Positions 1 through 8,412 of a stretch of 64,000 nt of DNA are shown here, one piece after another. Each line of letters starts with the position of its first letter. Within the stretch, counting starts at the first letter, position 1. The notes beneath the pieces are model-generated. The model saw only the letters and a program-made list of their open reading frames with translations, did no database searches and was not told where the DNA came from. Origin of the DNA: Marinobacter nanhaiticus D15-8W (lineage in GTDB: Bacteria; Pseudomonadota; Gammaproteobacteria; Pseudomonadales; Oleiphilaceae); the NCBI RefSeq assembly GCF_036511935.1, contig NZ_AP028878.1, forward strand, positions 4,278,001-4,342,000, read 5' to 3'. The translations under genes were made by a program, and so were the position numbers.

Positions 1-1
1 C

Positions 2-580
2 CCGTCATTCTCCCGTCAATCCGCGGCCGAAGCCGGCACCGCAGGTGTCCACTTCATGGACGGCCCTGTGGCCGGTACCCGCCAGCCCGCCGAGGATGGC
101 ACCCTGAGTTTCCTGATAGGCGGCAATCAAAAGGATCTGGACCGGGTCAAACCCCTGCTCGAGCATATGGGCAGCAAGATCCTGCATGTGGGCGGTCATG
201 GCCAGGGCACCGCATTCAAGATGCTGGTGAACGCCATGCTGGCGCAGTCCATGGTGGTCTTCTCCGAAACCGCGCTATTGGGGGAAAAACTCGGCTTCGA
301 CCGGGAGATGTTGATGGACACCCTCCCTGGCCTTCCGGTCAGCGCACCTTTCCTGCGCGGCAAGGCCGAGCTGATCCGCAATGGGGAGTTCGAGGCCCAG
401 TTCCCGCTCGAATTGATGTATAAGGATCTGCAACTGCTGGATCAGACGGCCTACGAAAAGGGCCACCCACTCTACCTGGCCAACGCGGCCAAGGCCCTGT
501 TCGGCAGCGCGAGCGCCGCCGGGAAGGGGCGAGAGGATTTCGCGGCTATCCACAGTTACCTTGATCCGGGCCAGCGTTAA
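2..580 (+). CDS. NAD(P)-binding beta-hydroxyacid dehydrogenase family protein (C-terminal part)
   Basis: C-terminal part of a 3-hydroxyisobutyrate/6-phosphogluconate dehydrogenase-superfamily oxidoreductase. The open frame runs in from the window edge. It contains the substrate-loop region 'MDGPVAGTRQPAEDGTL' (family form DAPVSGG...G.L) and the helix 'GQGTAFKMLVNAM', whose Lys is the family's catalytic lysine. The rest is the all-alpha dimerisation domain. The N-terminal Rossmann fold lies outside the window, so cofactor preference cannot be read. Substrate is unknown; members oxidise 3-hydroxyisobutyrate, tartronate semialdehyde and similar compounds. The TAA stop lies inside a palindrome. 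The family is secure; the exact enzyme is not. Confidence 0.85.
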   Translation, partial: PSFSRQSAAEAGTAGVHFMDGPVAGTRQPAEDGTLSFLIGGNQKDLDRVKPLLEHMGSKILHVGGHGQGTAFKMLVNAMLAQSMVVFSETALLGEKLGFDREMLMDTLPGLPVSAPFLRGKAELIRNGEFEAQFPLELMYKDLQLLDQTAYEKGHPLYLANAAKALFGSASAAGKGREDFAAIHSYLDPGQR

Positions 581-590
581 CGCTGGCCCG
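567..590 (+). terminator. Perfect 24-bp palindrome enclosing the stop codon
   Basis: The arms CGGGCCAGCG and CGCTGGCCCG flank TTAA. The TAA stop of the dehydrogenase (578-580) falls in the loop. The stem is very GC-rich and is followed by TTCATCG, not a T run. It is probably a transcription end or mRNA-stabilising hairpin. Confidence 0.55.
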
Positions 591-739
591 TTCATCGAGA
601 CCACGATTAACCCAGAGCACAATCCCCTATTCCGCTTTCGCCCAATTAATTAGTAAACTACTCATAAATAACCTTACAAAGATACCAGAGCGCCTCTCGG
701 CAGCCATCTGGCTCGCTATCGTTTCCGGAGACACCTTCC

Positions 740-1852
740 ATGAACTCAGCCCCACAGGACCCGTCACCCTCACCGATCTCCGGTCGCCGTCGGCTGGTGC
801 GCAGGGCGCTCCTCATTGGAATCCCCCTGGTGGTCGTTATCGTTGCCGGCCTCTATACCGTCTTCAGCGGTCGCTACATCGCCACCGAGAATGCCTATAT
901 TCACGCGCCCCTGGTGAACATTGCGCCGGATGTGAGCGGCCGTATCGACCAGGTTCTGGTCGAAGAAAACCAACCCGTCAGTCGTGGCGAACTGCTGCTG
1001 CAGATCGACCCATCGCCCTACCGGATCGCTGTCGAACGCGCCGAAGCGCAACTCAACCAGGCCGCAAACAGTATCCGGACACTCAAGGCCAGCTACGCCA
1101 CGCGTCAGGAGGAGCTGGCTTTGGCGGAGGAGAACGTGAGTTACAGCCAGCGTGAATTCGCCCGTCAGCAGACCCTGGCCAAGCGCAACCTGACCTCCCA
1201 GTCCGAACTGGAAAAATACCGCCACGACCTGGCGACGGCCCGGCGCCAGCGGGACACCACCGACCGGGACCTCAAGCGCATCGCCGCCAGCTTGGGCGGC
1301 AAGGTCGACCTGCCACTGGAACAACACCCCGATTACCAGGCAGCCCAGGCCAGCATGGCCTCGGCCCGCCTGGACCTGGAACACACACGAATCCGTGCGC
1401 CGTTTGCCGGCATTGCCTCCAAAACACCCGATCCGGGAACCTACGCCAGTGCAGGTTCACCGGTCATGAACCTGGTAGGCAATCGCGACCTGTGGATCGA
1501 AGCCAATTTCAAGGAAACCGAACTGACGCGGATGCACCCGGGGCAAGCGGTGACGGTGGAAGTCGACACTTACCCCGACCGTGAATTCGCTGGCCATGTG
1601 GAAAGCATAGCCCAGGCCACCGGTTCCGAGTTTTCGGTGCTTCCAGCCCAGAACGCCTCCGGTAACTGGGTCAAGGTGGTCCAGCGCATCCCGGTGCGCA
1701 TCCGCCTCGATGAACCGTCTTCCGAGGCGGCGCTACGGGCGGGCATGAGTACCGAAGTGACCGTCGACACCGGCTACCCCCACAACGACTTTCCGCTTGT
1801 AGTCTGGCTGAGGGGGCTGGTGGCTGAAGCTCACGCCGCCGACCAACCCTGA
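740..1852 (+). CDS. emrA: HlyD/EmrA-type membrane fusion protein of an MFS efflux pump
   Basis: Periplasmic adaptor of 370 aa linking an inner-membrane MFS pump to an outer-membrane channel. One membrane anchor lies at about residues 24-44 after a basic stretch. A split lipoyl (barrel-sandwich) half at about 55-95 (APDVSGRIDQVLVEENQPV) and a second half near 215-245 (TRIRAPFAGIAS) flank a long alpha-hairpin coiled coil at about 97-205. The EmrA feature 'LWIEANFKETEL' follows. The TGA stop shares one base with the ATG of the next gene (TGATG), so the pair is translationally coupled. Substrate is unknown; EmrA-type pumps export hydrophobic drugs and uncouplers. No local MarR regulator is seen. 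Confidence 0.9.
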   Translation: MNSAPQDPSPSPISGRRRLVRRALLIGIPLVVVIVAGLYTVFSGRYIATENAYIHAPLVNIAPDVSGRIDQVLVEENQPVSRGELLLQIDPSPYRIAVERAEAQLNQAANSIRTLKASYATRQEELALAEENVSYSQREFARQQTLAKRNLTSQSELEKYRHDLATARRQRDTTDRDLKRIAASLGGKVDLPLEQHPDYQAAQASMASARLDLEHTRIRAPFAGIASKTPDPGTYASAGSPVMNLVGNRDLWIEANFKETELTRMHPGQAVTVEVDTYPDREFAGHVESIAQATGSEFSVLPAQNASGNWVKVVQRIPVRIRLDEPSSEAALRAGMSTEVTVDTGYPHNDFPLVVWLRGLVAEAHAADQP

Positions 1853-3384
1853 TGAGCAGTACTGTCGCAACGGCCCCGGAGTCAGGCTCAAGCAGCTCCA
1901 AGCGAGGCTGGATCACCGTATCCATCATGCTCGCCACCATCATGCAGGCGCTGGACACCACCATCGCCAACGTGGCCCTGCCCAACATGAAAGGCAGTAT
2001 GTCGGCGACCGAGGAACAGATCTCCTGGGTGCTGACCTCCTACATCGTGGCTGCCGCCATCGCCACGCCGCTGACGGGTTTTCTTTCCGCCAAGCTCGGC
2101 CGTAAACGGCTGTTCCTGCTTTCGGTCACCGGTTTCACCATCGCCTCCTTACTCTGTGGTATCGCCGCCAACCTTGAGGAAATGGTGCTGTTCCGCCTGC
2201 TGCAGGGCGTCTTTGGGGCTGGACTGGTGCCACTCTCCCAGGCGGTGTTGCTGGACACCTATCCCAAGGAGCAACACGGGTCGGCCATGGCCATGTGGGG
2301 TGTCGGCGTTATGGTCGGTCCCATCCTCGGGCCGACCCTGGGCGGTTACCTGACCGAGATGATCAACTGGCGCTGGGTGTTCTTCATCAACCTGCCGTTC
2401 GGCATCCTGTCGTTGCTGGGCATCCTCTTCTTCGTGCCCGAGACCGAGAAGGAAAAACGCCGCTTCGATCTGTTCGGCTTTGCCCTGCTGGGGTTAGCCA
2501 TCGGTGCCCTGCAACTCCTTCTGGATAGGGGGCAGAGCCTGGACTGGTTCTCGTCGCTGGAAATCCAGATCGAAGCCTTGATCGCCGGTACGGCGTTGCT
2601 GATGTTCCTCGTGCACATGCATACCCACCGGGAGCCATTCCTCGAGCCAGGCCTGTTCCGTGACCGCAACCTGGCGATCGGCCTGATGTTCATCTTCATG
2701 GTCGGTATTATCCTGCTGGCGACCCTTGCACTGCTGCCGCCTTTCCTGCAGAACCTGATGAGCTATCCGGTCATCACGACGGGGCTTGTCCTGGCACCGC
2801 GGGGGTTGGGCAGTATGGTGGCCATGATGCTGGTGGGTCGTCTGGTAAACCGGGTCGATGTTCGCCTGCTTATATTGACCGGCCTGATCCTGCTGACAAT
2901 CAGCCTGTTCGAGATGGCCAACTTCAATACCCAGGTATCGTCGTTCACCGTCGGTATGACCGGCATCGTTCAGGGGATGGGGCTGGGTTTCGTCTTCGTG
3001 CCGCTGAGCACGATCACCTTTGCGACGCTTGCGCCACACTACAGAACCGAGGCGACCGCCATGTTCAGTCTCATGCGAAATATCGGTAGCTCTATCGGTA
3101 TATCGATCATGGTGACTCTGGTTGCCCGCAATACCCAGATCAACCACGCCACCCTGGGCGAGTTCATCAATCCTTTTCGACCGGCCTTCGACGCATTCTC
3201 GCTACCGGGCGGCATCGAAAAGCAAAGCACCACCGGATTGGCCATGCTCAACCAGATGGTCACTGAGCAGGCAGCAACCATTGGCTACCTGAACGACTTC
3301 AGGCTGATGGCCTGGATCACCCTGGCATCGATTCCGTTGCTATTACTTTTCCGCTCGAACAAACGCACGGCAAGCCAGGGCTGA
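1852..3384 (+). CDS. emrB: EmrB-type MFS multidrug efflux permease (DHA2, 14 TM)
   Basis: A 510-aa permease of the DrugResistanceTransporter-2 (14-TM) family, working as a proton antiporter with the preceding EmrA-like adaptor. The N-terminal signature 'MQALDTTIANVALPNMKG' carries the conserved Asp of TM1. The loop 'GRKRLFLLSV' is the MFS motif A region, and 'GVGVMVGPILGPTLGGYL' is motif C of antiporters. Length matches EmrB (about 512 aa). It overlaps the upstream stop by one base. The specific substrate cannot be deduced. Confidence 0.92.
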   Translation: MSSTVATAPESGSSSSKRGWITVSIMLATIMQALDTTIANVALPNMKGSMSATEEQISWVLTSYIVAAAIATPLTGFLSAKLGRKRLFLLSVTGFTIASLLCGIAANLEEMVLFRLLQGVFGAGLVPLSQAVLLDTYPKEQHGSAMAMWGVGVMVGPILGPTLGGYLTEMINWRWVFFINLPFGILSLLGILFFVPETEKEKRRFDLFGFALLGLAIGALQLLLDRGQSLDWFSSLEIQIEALIAGTALLMFLVHMHTHREPFLEPGLFRDRNLAIGLMFIFMVGIILLATLALLPPFLQNLMSYPVITTGLVLAPRGLGSMVAMMLVGRLVNRVDVRLLILTGLILLTISLFEMANFNTQVSSFTVGMTGIVQGMGLGFVFVPLSTITFATLAPHYRTEATAMFSLMRNIGSSIGISIMVTLVARNTQINHATLGEFINPFRPAFDAFSLPGGIEKQSTTGLAMLNQMVTEQAATIGYLNDFRLMAWITLASIPLLLLFRSNKRTASQG

Positions 3385-3458
3385 CTGAAACCTTCCTCAT
3401 CCGGGCCGGAATGCGTGTAATCTGGTGAGCCTCGATCACAAACCTGACAAGAGCAACC

Positions 3459-5219
3459 ATGGCTTCAGACCGTAGGAAAGCCCTCAAACTTGCAGTCGAT
3501 TTCGTCGCGCCCTACCGCAAAGCGGTCGCCGGTGCGTTCGTTGCGCTGGTATTCACAGCCGGGATAACGCTATCGCTGGGCCAAGGTATCCGCTTGTTGG
3601 TGGACCAGGGGTTCGTTACCGGGTCGGCAGACCTGCTGAATCGATCGGTGCTGATCTTCTTCGGGCTGATCGTCTGTTTGGCCATGGGTACATTCGTCCG
3701 TTTCTATTTGGTCTCCTGGATCGGCGAACGGGTCGTCGCCGATATCCGCAAGCAGGTGTTCAACCATCTGGTGGAGCTGCATCCGGGCTTCTTCGAGACC
3801 AACCGTGGGCTGGAAATCCAGTCTCGCCTGACCGCCGATACCACGGTGTTACAGGCGGTGATCGGCTCCACCATTTCCGTCGCCCTGCGCAACCTGTTCA
3901 TGCTGGTAGGCGGCATCATCCTGTTGTTCATTACCAACCCGAAGCTCACCTCTATCGTCATGCTTGGTGTCCCCCTCGTGGTGGCACCGATCCTGATCTT
4001 CGGTCGGCGCGTACGCAGCCTGTCGCGCCAGAGCCAGGACCGTATTGCCGACGTAGGCAGCTACGTGGGCGAGATCCTGGGTCAGATCAAGATCGTGCAG
4101 GCCTATAATCACCAGGCACAGGACAAGGCACGCTTCGCGGATGTGGCGGAGCATGCCTTCGATGTAGCCAAACAGCGTGTGACCCAGCGGGCCTGGCTGA
4201 TTGCCATCGTGATCCTGCTGATACTGGGCGCGGTGGGCATCATGCTTTGGGTCGGCGGCCGGGATGTGCTGGCGGGCAACATCTCAGGCGGTGAGTTGGC
4301 CGCCTTCCTGTTCTACAGCCTGATCGTGGGGATGTCGGTGGGCGCGCTGAGTGAGGTCATCGGCGAATTGCAGCGTGCGGCCGGTGCCGCGGCGCGGATC
4401 GTAGAGCTACTGCAAACTGAAAACGAGATCACACCGCCGGCGTCCGGCGCTGCCCGGTTACCGGAGCAGGTCGAAGGCCGGATCGATATCGAGAACCTGC
4501 GCTTTGCCTATCCGGGCCGGCCCGAGGTCGATGTCATCGACGGTATCGACCTGAATATTCGCGCCGGCGAAACCCTCGCCCTGGTAGGGCCATCCGGGGC
4601 GGGCAAATCCACCCTATTCGACCTGCTGCTGCGCTTCTTCGATCCCAAAGGCGGGCGGATACTGATCGACGGCCAACCCATCGACCTGCTCGATCCCAAG
4701 GACCTGCGGCGCTGTTATGCCCTGGTCTCCCAAACGCCCTCGCTATTTTACGGCACCGTCTCCGACAACATTCGCTACGGCCGTCCCGAAGCCACTCAGA
4801 CAGAGGTGGAAACCGCCGCCAAAGTGGCCTATGCACACGATTTTATCTGCGACCTGCCGAACGGCTACCAAACCCGGCTCGGCGACAGCGGCCTGGGACT
4901 CTCCGGCGGCCAGCAACAGCGCATCGCCATCGCCCGCGCACTGATCATGGATGCGCCCATCCTGTTACTGGACGAAGCCACCAGCGCCCTCGATGCGCAA
5001 AGTGAACACCTGATCCAGCAGGCGCTACCGAAACTCATGGCCAACCGCACCACCCTGGTCATTGCCCATCGCCTCGCCACCATCAAGCACGCCGACCGGA
5101 TTGCCGTACTGGACAGGGGTCAGTTGCATGGTATCGGACCGCATCACGAATTGATCAGGAAAGATGCGCTTTATGCGCGTTTGGCGGAGTTGCAGTTCAG
5201 GGAGCCGGAGAGAGCCTAG
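3459..5219 (+). CDS. ABC exporter, fused transmembrane and ATPase domains
   Basis: A half-transporter of 586 aa in the MsbA/LmrA-like class. A six-helix membrane domain covers about residues 15-305. The ATPase domain has Walker A GPSGAGKST, Q-loop SQTPSLF, signature LSGGQQQR, Walker B ILLLDEATSALD and H-loop VIAHRL. It should homodimerise in the inner membrane and export a lipid or drug. There is a 74-nt gap after the Emr pair and no lipid A genes nearby, so the substrate is unassigned. The ATPase core is intact. Confidence 0.9.
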   Translation: MASDRRKALKLAVDFVAPYRKAVAGAFVALVFTAGITLSLGQGIRLLVDQGFVTGSADLLNRSVLIFFGLIVCLAMGTFVRFYLVSWIGERVVADIRKQVFNHLVELHPGFFETNRGLEIQSRLTADTTVLQAVIGSTISVALRNLFMLVGGIILLFITNPKLTSIVMLGVPLVVAPILIFGRRVRSLSRQSQDRIADVGSYVGEILGQIKIVQAYNHQAQDKARFADVAEHAFDVAKQRVTQRAWLIAIVILLILGAVGIMLWVGGRDVLAGNISGGELAAFLFYSLIVGMSVGALSEVIGELQRAAGAAARIVELLQTENEITPPASGAARLPEQVEGRIDIENLRFAYPGRPEVDVIDGIDLNIRAGETLALVGPSGAGKSTLFDLLLRFFDPKGGRILIDGQPIDLLDPKDLRRCYALVSQTPSLFYGTVSDNIRYGRPEATQTEVETAAKVAYAHDFICDLPNGYQTRLGDSGLGLSGGQQQRIAIARALIMDAPILLLDEATSALDAQSEHLIQQALPKLMANRTTLVIAHRLATIKHADRIAVLDRGQLHGIGPHHELIRKDALYARLAELQFREPERA

Positions 5220-5290
5220 CGCCTGAACGCAAGCAATGTGCTAGCCTTCACCTGACTCCACCTCACCCAAAAAAGGACGCTCCCCAAACC

Positions 5291-6223
5291 ATGGCAGGTT
5301 CCAGTAAGAAAGTGATCTACGCTGCCCTGGCGGGCAACTTCATGATTGCCTGTACCAAGTTCGTTGCGGCGGTGATCACCGGCAGCTCGGCGATGTTCTC
5401 CGAAGGTATTCACTCACTGGTGGATACCGGCAACCAGGTGCTCCTGCTCTACGGTATGAAGCGTGCTGCCCGGCCGGCGGACAAGCGTTTTCCGTTCGGG
5501 CATGGCAAGGAGGTCTATTTCTGGAGTTTCGTGGTCGCGATCCTGATTTTTGCCGTGGGTTCAGGTGTTTCAATTTACGAGGGTGTGCGGCACATCCTGC
5601 ACCCAACCCCGATAGAAGATCCGACAATCAACTATATCGTGTTGGGCCTGGGTATCCTGTTCGAAGGGGCAGCATGGTTCTTCGCGTTCACTGAATTTTC
5701 CCGGGCCAAGGGCAAGTGGGGCTATATCGAAGCGGTCCAGCGAGGCAAGGACCCAACGATGTTCGTTGTGCTGTTCGAAGACTCTGCGGCCATGCTGGGC
5801 CTCCTGGTCGCCATGGGCGGGATCTACCTGGCGCATACCACGGGCATGTTCTGGCTGGACGGACTGGCGTCGGTGATCATCGGCCTGATCCTGGGCGGTA
5901 CTGCAATCTGGCTGGCCTATGAGACAAAGGGCCTGCTTATCGGGGAAGCTGCCAACAAAACGGTTATTGCCGGTATCCGTAAAATCGCCACAGAAACACC
6001 TCAAGTCGACGAGGTTAACGAACTATTGACCATGCACATGGGCCCGGATTTCATACTGGTCAACCTCAGCGTAAAATTCACGCCCCAGAACTCCGTAGCC
6101 GAACTGGAACGAGTGATCGCCGACCTGGACCACCGGATCAAGGCGTCCTATCCTCAAGCCAAGCGGATTTTTGTCGAAGCCGAGTCCCTGAAGGTCCACG
6201 CCGCCCAGGGCGCTCATCACTAG
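5291..6223 (+). CDS. Cation diffusion facilitator (CDF) family metal transporter
   Basis: A 310-aa inner-membrane divalent metal/proton antiporter. 'SEGIHSLVDTGNQ' carries the TM2 HxxxD metal-site pair, and 'PFGHGKEVYFW' is the CDF loop. 'LFEDSAAMLGLL' in TM5 has the second acidic site (D rather than HxxxD on both sides, as in the iron/manganese-like branches). A cytoplasmic C-terminal domain (about 215-300) ends the protein. Metal specificity is not certain; Zn, Fe or Mn are possible. The following gene starts 13 bases after its stop, so the two may be cotranscribed. Confidence 0.9.
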   Translation: MAGSSKKVIYAALAGNFMIACTKFVAAVITGSSAMFSEGIHSLVDTGNQVLLLYGMKRAARPADKRFPFGHGKEVYFWSFVVAILIFAVGSGVSIYEGVRHILHPTPIEDPTINYIVLGLGILFEGAAWFFAFTEFSRAKGKWGYIEAVQRGKDPTMFVVLFEDSAAMLGLLVAMGGIYLAHTTGMFWLDGLASVIIGLILGGTAIWLAYETKGLLIGEAANKTVIAGIRKIATETPQVDEVNELLTMHMGPDFILVNLSVKFTPQNSVAELERVIADLDHRIKASYPQAKRIFVEAESLKVHAAQGAHH

Positions 6224-6236
6224 GGACATCCGTGTT

Positions 6237-6689
6237 TTGACCCGCGCGCGCATTCAGCCGCCCCGCCAACCAGCTCTGGGCGTCACGCGACAACGCATGC
6301 GTCACGCCGCCTGGCTGGCGCTGCTCTCCATGCTGCTGATTTTCGTGGGGCCGCTCTACTCCAATGGCCAGGCCCTGCTGGAAGCACAGACGGCCTCCAA
6401 ATCGCTGCCCGGTTTCAATCATCACGCTCCGGCCATGCTTCATGGCGAGGAGTCGTCGACCGCGCCCGATGCCGCCCACCAGCACGCTGGCGACATACCT
6501 GCACACCACGCGGAATGTGGATACTGCGTCCTCCTGACCCACGCTTCGGCGTTGGAGCCGGCCGCGCCGCAGCTCATCGAGCCACCGTTCTGGTCGCCGC
6601 AACGACCGCTTGCCCTCCAGCAAGCCAGCTACACCTTTCGTCCCTACAGCATCGCTCAGGTACGGGCGCCACCCTCGACCACCGTCTGA
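6237..6689 (+). CDS. DUF2946 family protein (small Cys/His-rich envelope protein)
   Basis: A 150-aa protein of the DUF2946 family. It has an N-terminal hydrophobic segment at about residues 22-40 and the family hallmark 'HHAECGYCVLLTHAS', with clustered His and Cys that could bind metal. A TTG start at 6237 fits the family's basic leader before the hydrophobic helix; ATG 6300 is the alternative. Members usually neighbour TonB-dependent copper/iron receptors and PepSY proteins, and a PepSY gene follows here. A role in periplasmic metal handling is an inference from neighbourhood, not a known activity. Confidence 0.75.
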   Translation: MTRARIQPPRQPALGVTRQRMRHAAWLALLSMLLIFVGPLYSNGQALLEAQTASKSLPGFNHHAPAMLHGEESSTAPDAAHQHAGDIPAHHAECGYCVLLTHASALEPAAPQLIEPPFWSPQRPLALQQASYTFRPYSIAQVRAPPSTTV

Positions 6690-6811
6690 ATCGAACATCA
6701 CGCAACCCCTCTCCAACCGCAGCATCGACGGCCTGCGCGTGCGTGCACGGTTAACACCGGCGGTACGCAGGCCTGACTGACTGCGGGTCATTCTGATCAG
6801 ACAGGTGTTCC

Positions 6812-8206
6812 ATGCCAAACGACTCCGTGTTCACCACACAGGTGAGCAATACCCGAGCTTTATCCGGCAAGCGCGAAAGCGCGAGCTGGTTCTATCCCTT
6901 GCTGCTGCGCCTGCATTTCTATATCGGTCTGTTGATAGGTCCGTTCATCTTCATTGCGGCGCTGTCCGGCGGACTCTATGCGATCTCTCCCCAGATCGAG
7001 GATCTCGTCTATGCCCCGTCCCTGAACGCCACAACCGAAGGCACACCCCAGCCCCTGGCAGCGCAAATTGCCGCTGCCAGAGAAGTGGTACCCGAACTCA
7101 AACTGGCGGCCGTTCGACCGTCGCCTGCGCTGGGCAAGACATCCCGCATCATGTTCGCCGACCCGGCGCTGGAACGGTACGAAAATCGGGCGATCTTCGT
7201 CGATCCCGTGACTCTCGACATCACAGGCAACCTGGCTGTCTACGGCACCAGCGGCGCCCTGCCCCTGAGAAGCTGGATCGACCATCTGCACCGCAGCCTG
7301 CACCTGGGTGAGTTTGGTCGTCTTTACAGCGAACTCGCCGCCTCATGGCTATGGATCGCAGCACTGGGCGGTTTCACCCTCTGGTTCATCGGCCACCGCA
7401 AACGTAAGCAGTCGCCGGCACTGAAATCCGCCGATTCCACACCGTTCGGTAAGCGTCGCCAACGGCACGCGATTCTCGGACTGACACTGCTGCTTGGTTT
7501 CCTGTTCCTCTCCGCGACCGGCCTGACCTGGTCGAAGTGGGCCGGCGGCAATATCGCCGATCTTCGCGCGGCTTTGGATTGGGGAACACCCGGCGTGAAT
7601 ACCCAGCTGGAAACGACACCGGACGCTCCGGCAGGCAGTCGATCGGATACCGTGTTCGATGGCGTACTGGCTGCGGCCCGCCAGGCCGGTATCGACGCGG
7701 GTATGCTCGAGATCCAGGCGAATCGCGACCCGCAACGGGCCTGGAAGGTGCGTGAGATCGATCGGGGCTGGCCGACGCAGGTGGATTCAGTGGCCGTGGA
7801 TCCGAATACCTTTGAGGTGGTGGACCAGGCCAATTTCGTCGATTTCCCCATCGCCGCCAAACTCACCCGCTGGGGTATCGATGCGCATATGGGGACGCTA
7901 TTCGGCTGGCCCAACCAACTGGTCATGCTGGCCCTGGCCCTCGGACTCTGCACGATGATCGTCTGGGGCTACCGGATGTGGTGGACACGCCGGCCGTTGC
8001 CGCGCGCCTCTTCAGCGGCGAAGGCGAAGCGCCTGACCACTCACTGGCTGCGCGCGCCGCTACCAGCCAGACTGACCATCGTGGCGATAACCGCTGCACT
8101 TGGCTGGGCGTTGCCGGTGATGGGGGTTAGCCTGGCAGCCTTCCTTGTGCTCGATGTGATCCTGATGGCTCGCTACTCGAGCAGGGTGAGTCGGGCATCC
8201 GCCTGA
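6812..8206 (+). CDS. PepSY-TM domain inner-membrane protein (iron/copper-linked reductase family)
   Basis: A 464-aa membrane protein with four or more hydrophobic segments: 'HFYIGLLIGPFIFIAALSG' near the N terminus, a pair around 180-195 and 220-240, and C-terminal helices near 370-390 and 430-460. Two periplasmic PepSY regions lie between them. The opening 'LRLHFYIGLLIGPF' is typical of PepSY_TM proteins next to siderophore or copper receptors, some of which reduce ferric siderophores. It follows the DUF2946 gene by 122 nt. No TonB receptor gene is next to it here. Confidence 0.82.
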   Translation: MPNDSVFTTQVSNTRALSGKRESASWFYPLLLRLHFYIGLLIGPFIFIAALSGGLYAISPQIEDLVYAPSLNATTEGTPQPLAAQIAAAREVVPELKLAAVRPSPALGKTSRIMFADPALERYENRAIFVDPVTLDITGNLAVYGTSGALPLRSWIDHLHRSLHLGEFGRLYSELAASWLWIAALGGFTLWFIGHRKRKQSPALKSADSTPFGKRRQRHAILGLTLLLGFLFLSATGLTWSKWAGGNIADLRAALDWGTPGVNTQLETTPDAPAGSRSDTVFDGVLAAARQAGIDAGMLEIQANRDPQRAWKVREIDRGWPTQVDSVAVDPNTFEVVDQANFVDFPIAAKLTRWGIDAHMGTLFGWPNQLVMLALALGLCTMIVWGYRMWWTRRPLPRASSAAKAKRLTTHWLRAPLPARLTIVAITAALGWALPVMGVSLAAFLVLDVILMARYSSRVSRASA

Positions 8207-8212
8207 TTCAAC

Positions 8213-8246
8213 GCTCCTCCGGCTTCTGTCTGGTAGCCGGAGGAGC
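8213..8246 (+). terminator. 12-bp stem-loop downstream of the PepSY gene
   Basis: The arms GCTCCTCCGGCT and AGCCGGAGGAGC are perfectly complementary around a 10-nt loop, 7 nt after the PepSY stop. No long T run follows. It separates the metal-handling genes from the gluconate operon and probably ends transcription or protects the 3' end. Confidence 0.6.
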
Positions 8247-8324
8247 CCCTGCTATTCAACCACTTGCCGATCGACGAACCGCTCGCCCTGCCCCAAAGAA
8301 CGACATTACGATCATCCGTGCCCC

Positions 8325-8353
8325 TTGCATGCACAAAAATCATGCAATAGACT
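8325..8353 (+). promoter_or_regulatory. Candidate sigma-70 promoter of the gluconate TRAP operon
   Basis: TTGCAT (8325-8330), a 17-nt spacer and TAGACT (8348-8353) lie just upstream of the palindromic operator and the binding-protein gene. The -35 match is weak. Position relative to the operator supports the call. Confidence 0.4.
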
Positions 8354-8357
8354 CCGC

Positions 8358-8377
8358 AAATGTTACCGGTAACATTT
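8358..8377. promoter_or_regulatory. GntR-type (LacI family) operator, perfect 20-bp palindrome
   Basis: AAATGTTACCGGTAACATTT is a perfect inverted repeat. Its core ATGTTACC-GGTAACAT matches the known shape of E. coli GntR/IdnR gluconate operators (ATGTTACC-like half sites). It sits just after the candidate -10 and 35 nt before the TRAP binding-protein start. A LacI-type regulator is encoded at the end of the same cluster. Binding would block transcription until gluconate appears (inference). Confidence 0.82.
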
Positions 8378-8412
8378 ACCGTAAAAAACAAAAACCCAGC
8401 AGGAGAAAGTCT

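Noticed and set aside
2494..3147. 217-aa minus-strand open frame opposite emrB
   Set aside because: Composition (many His, Gln, Asp) is that of a reverse-frame shadow of a membrane protein gene.
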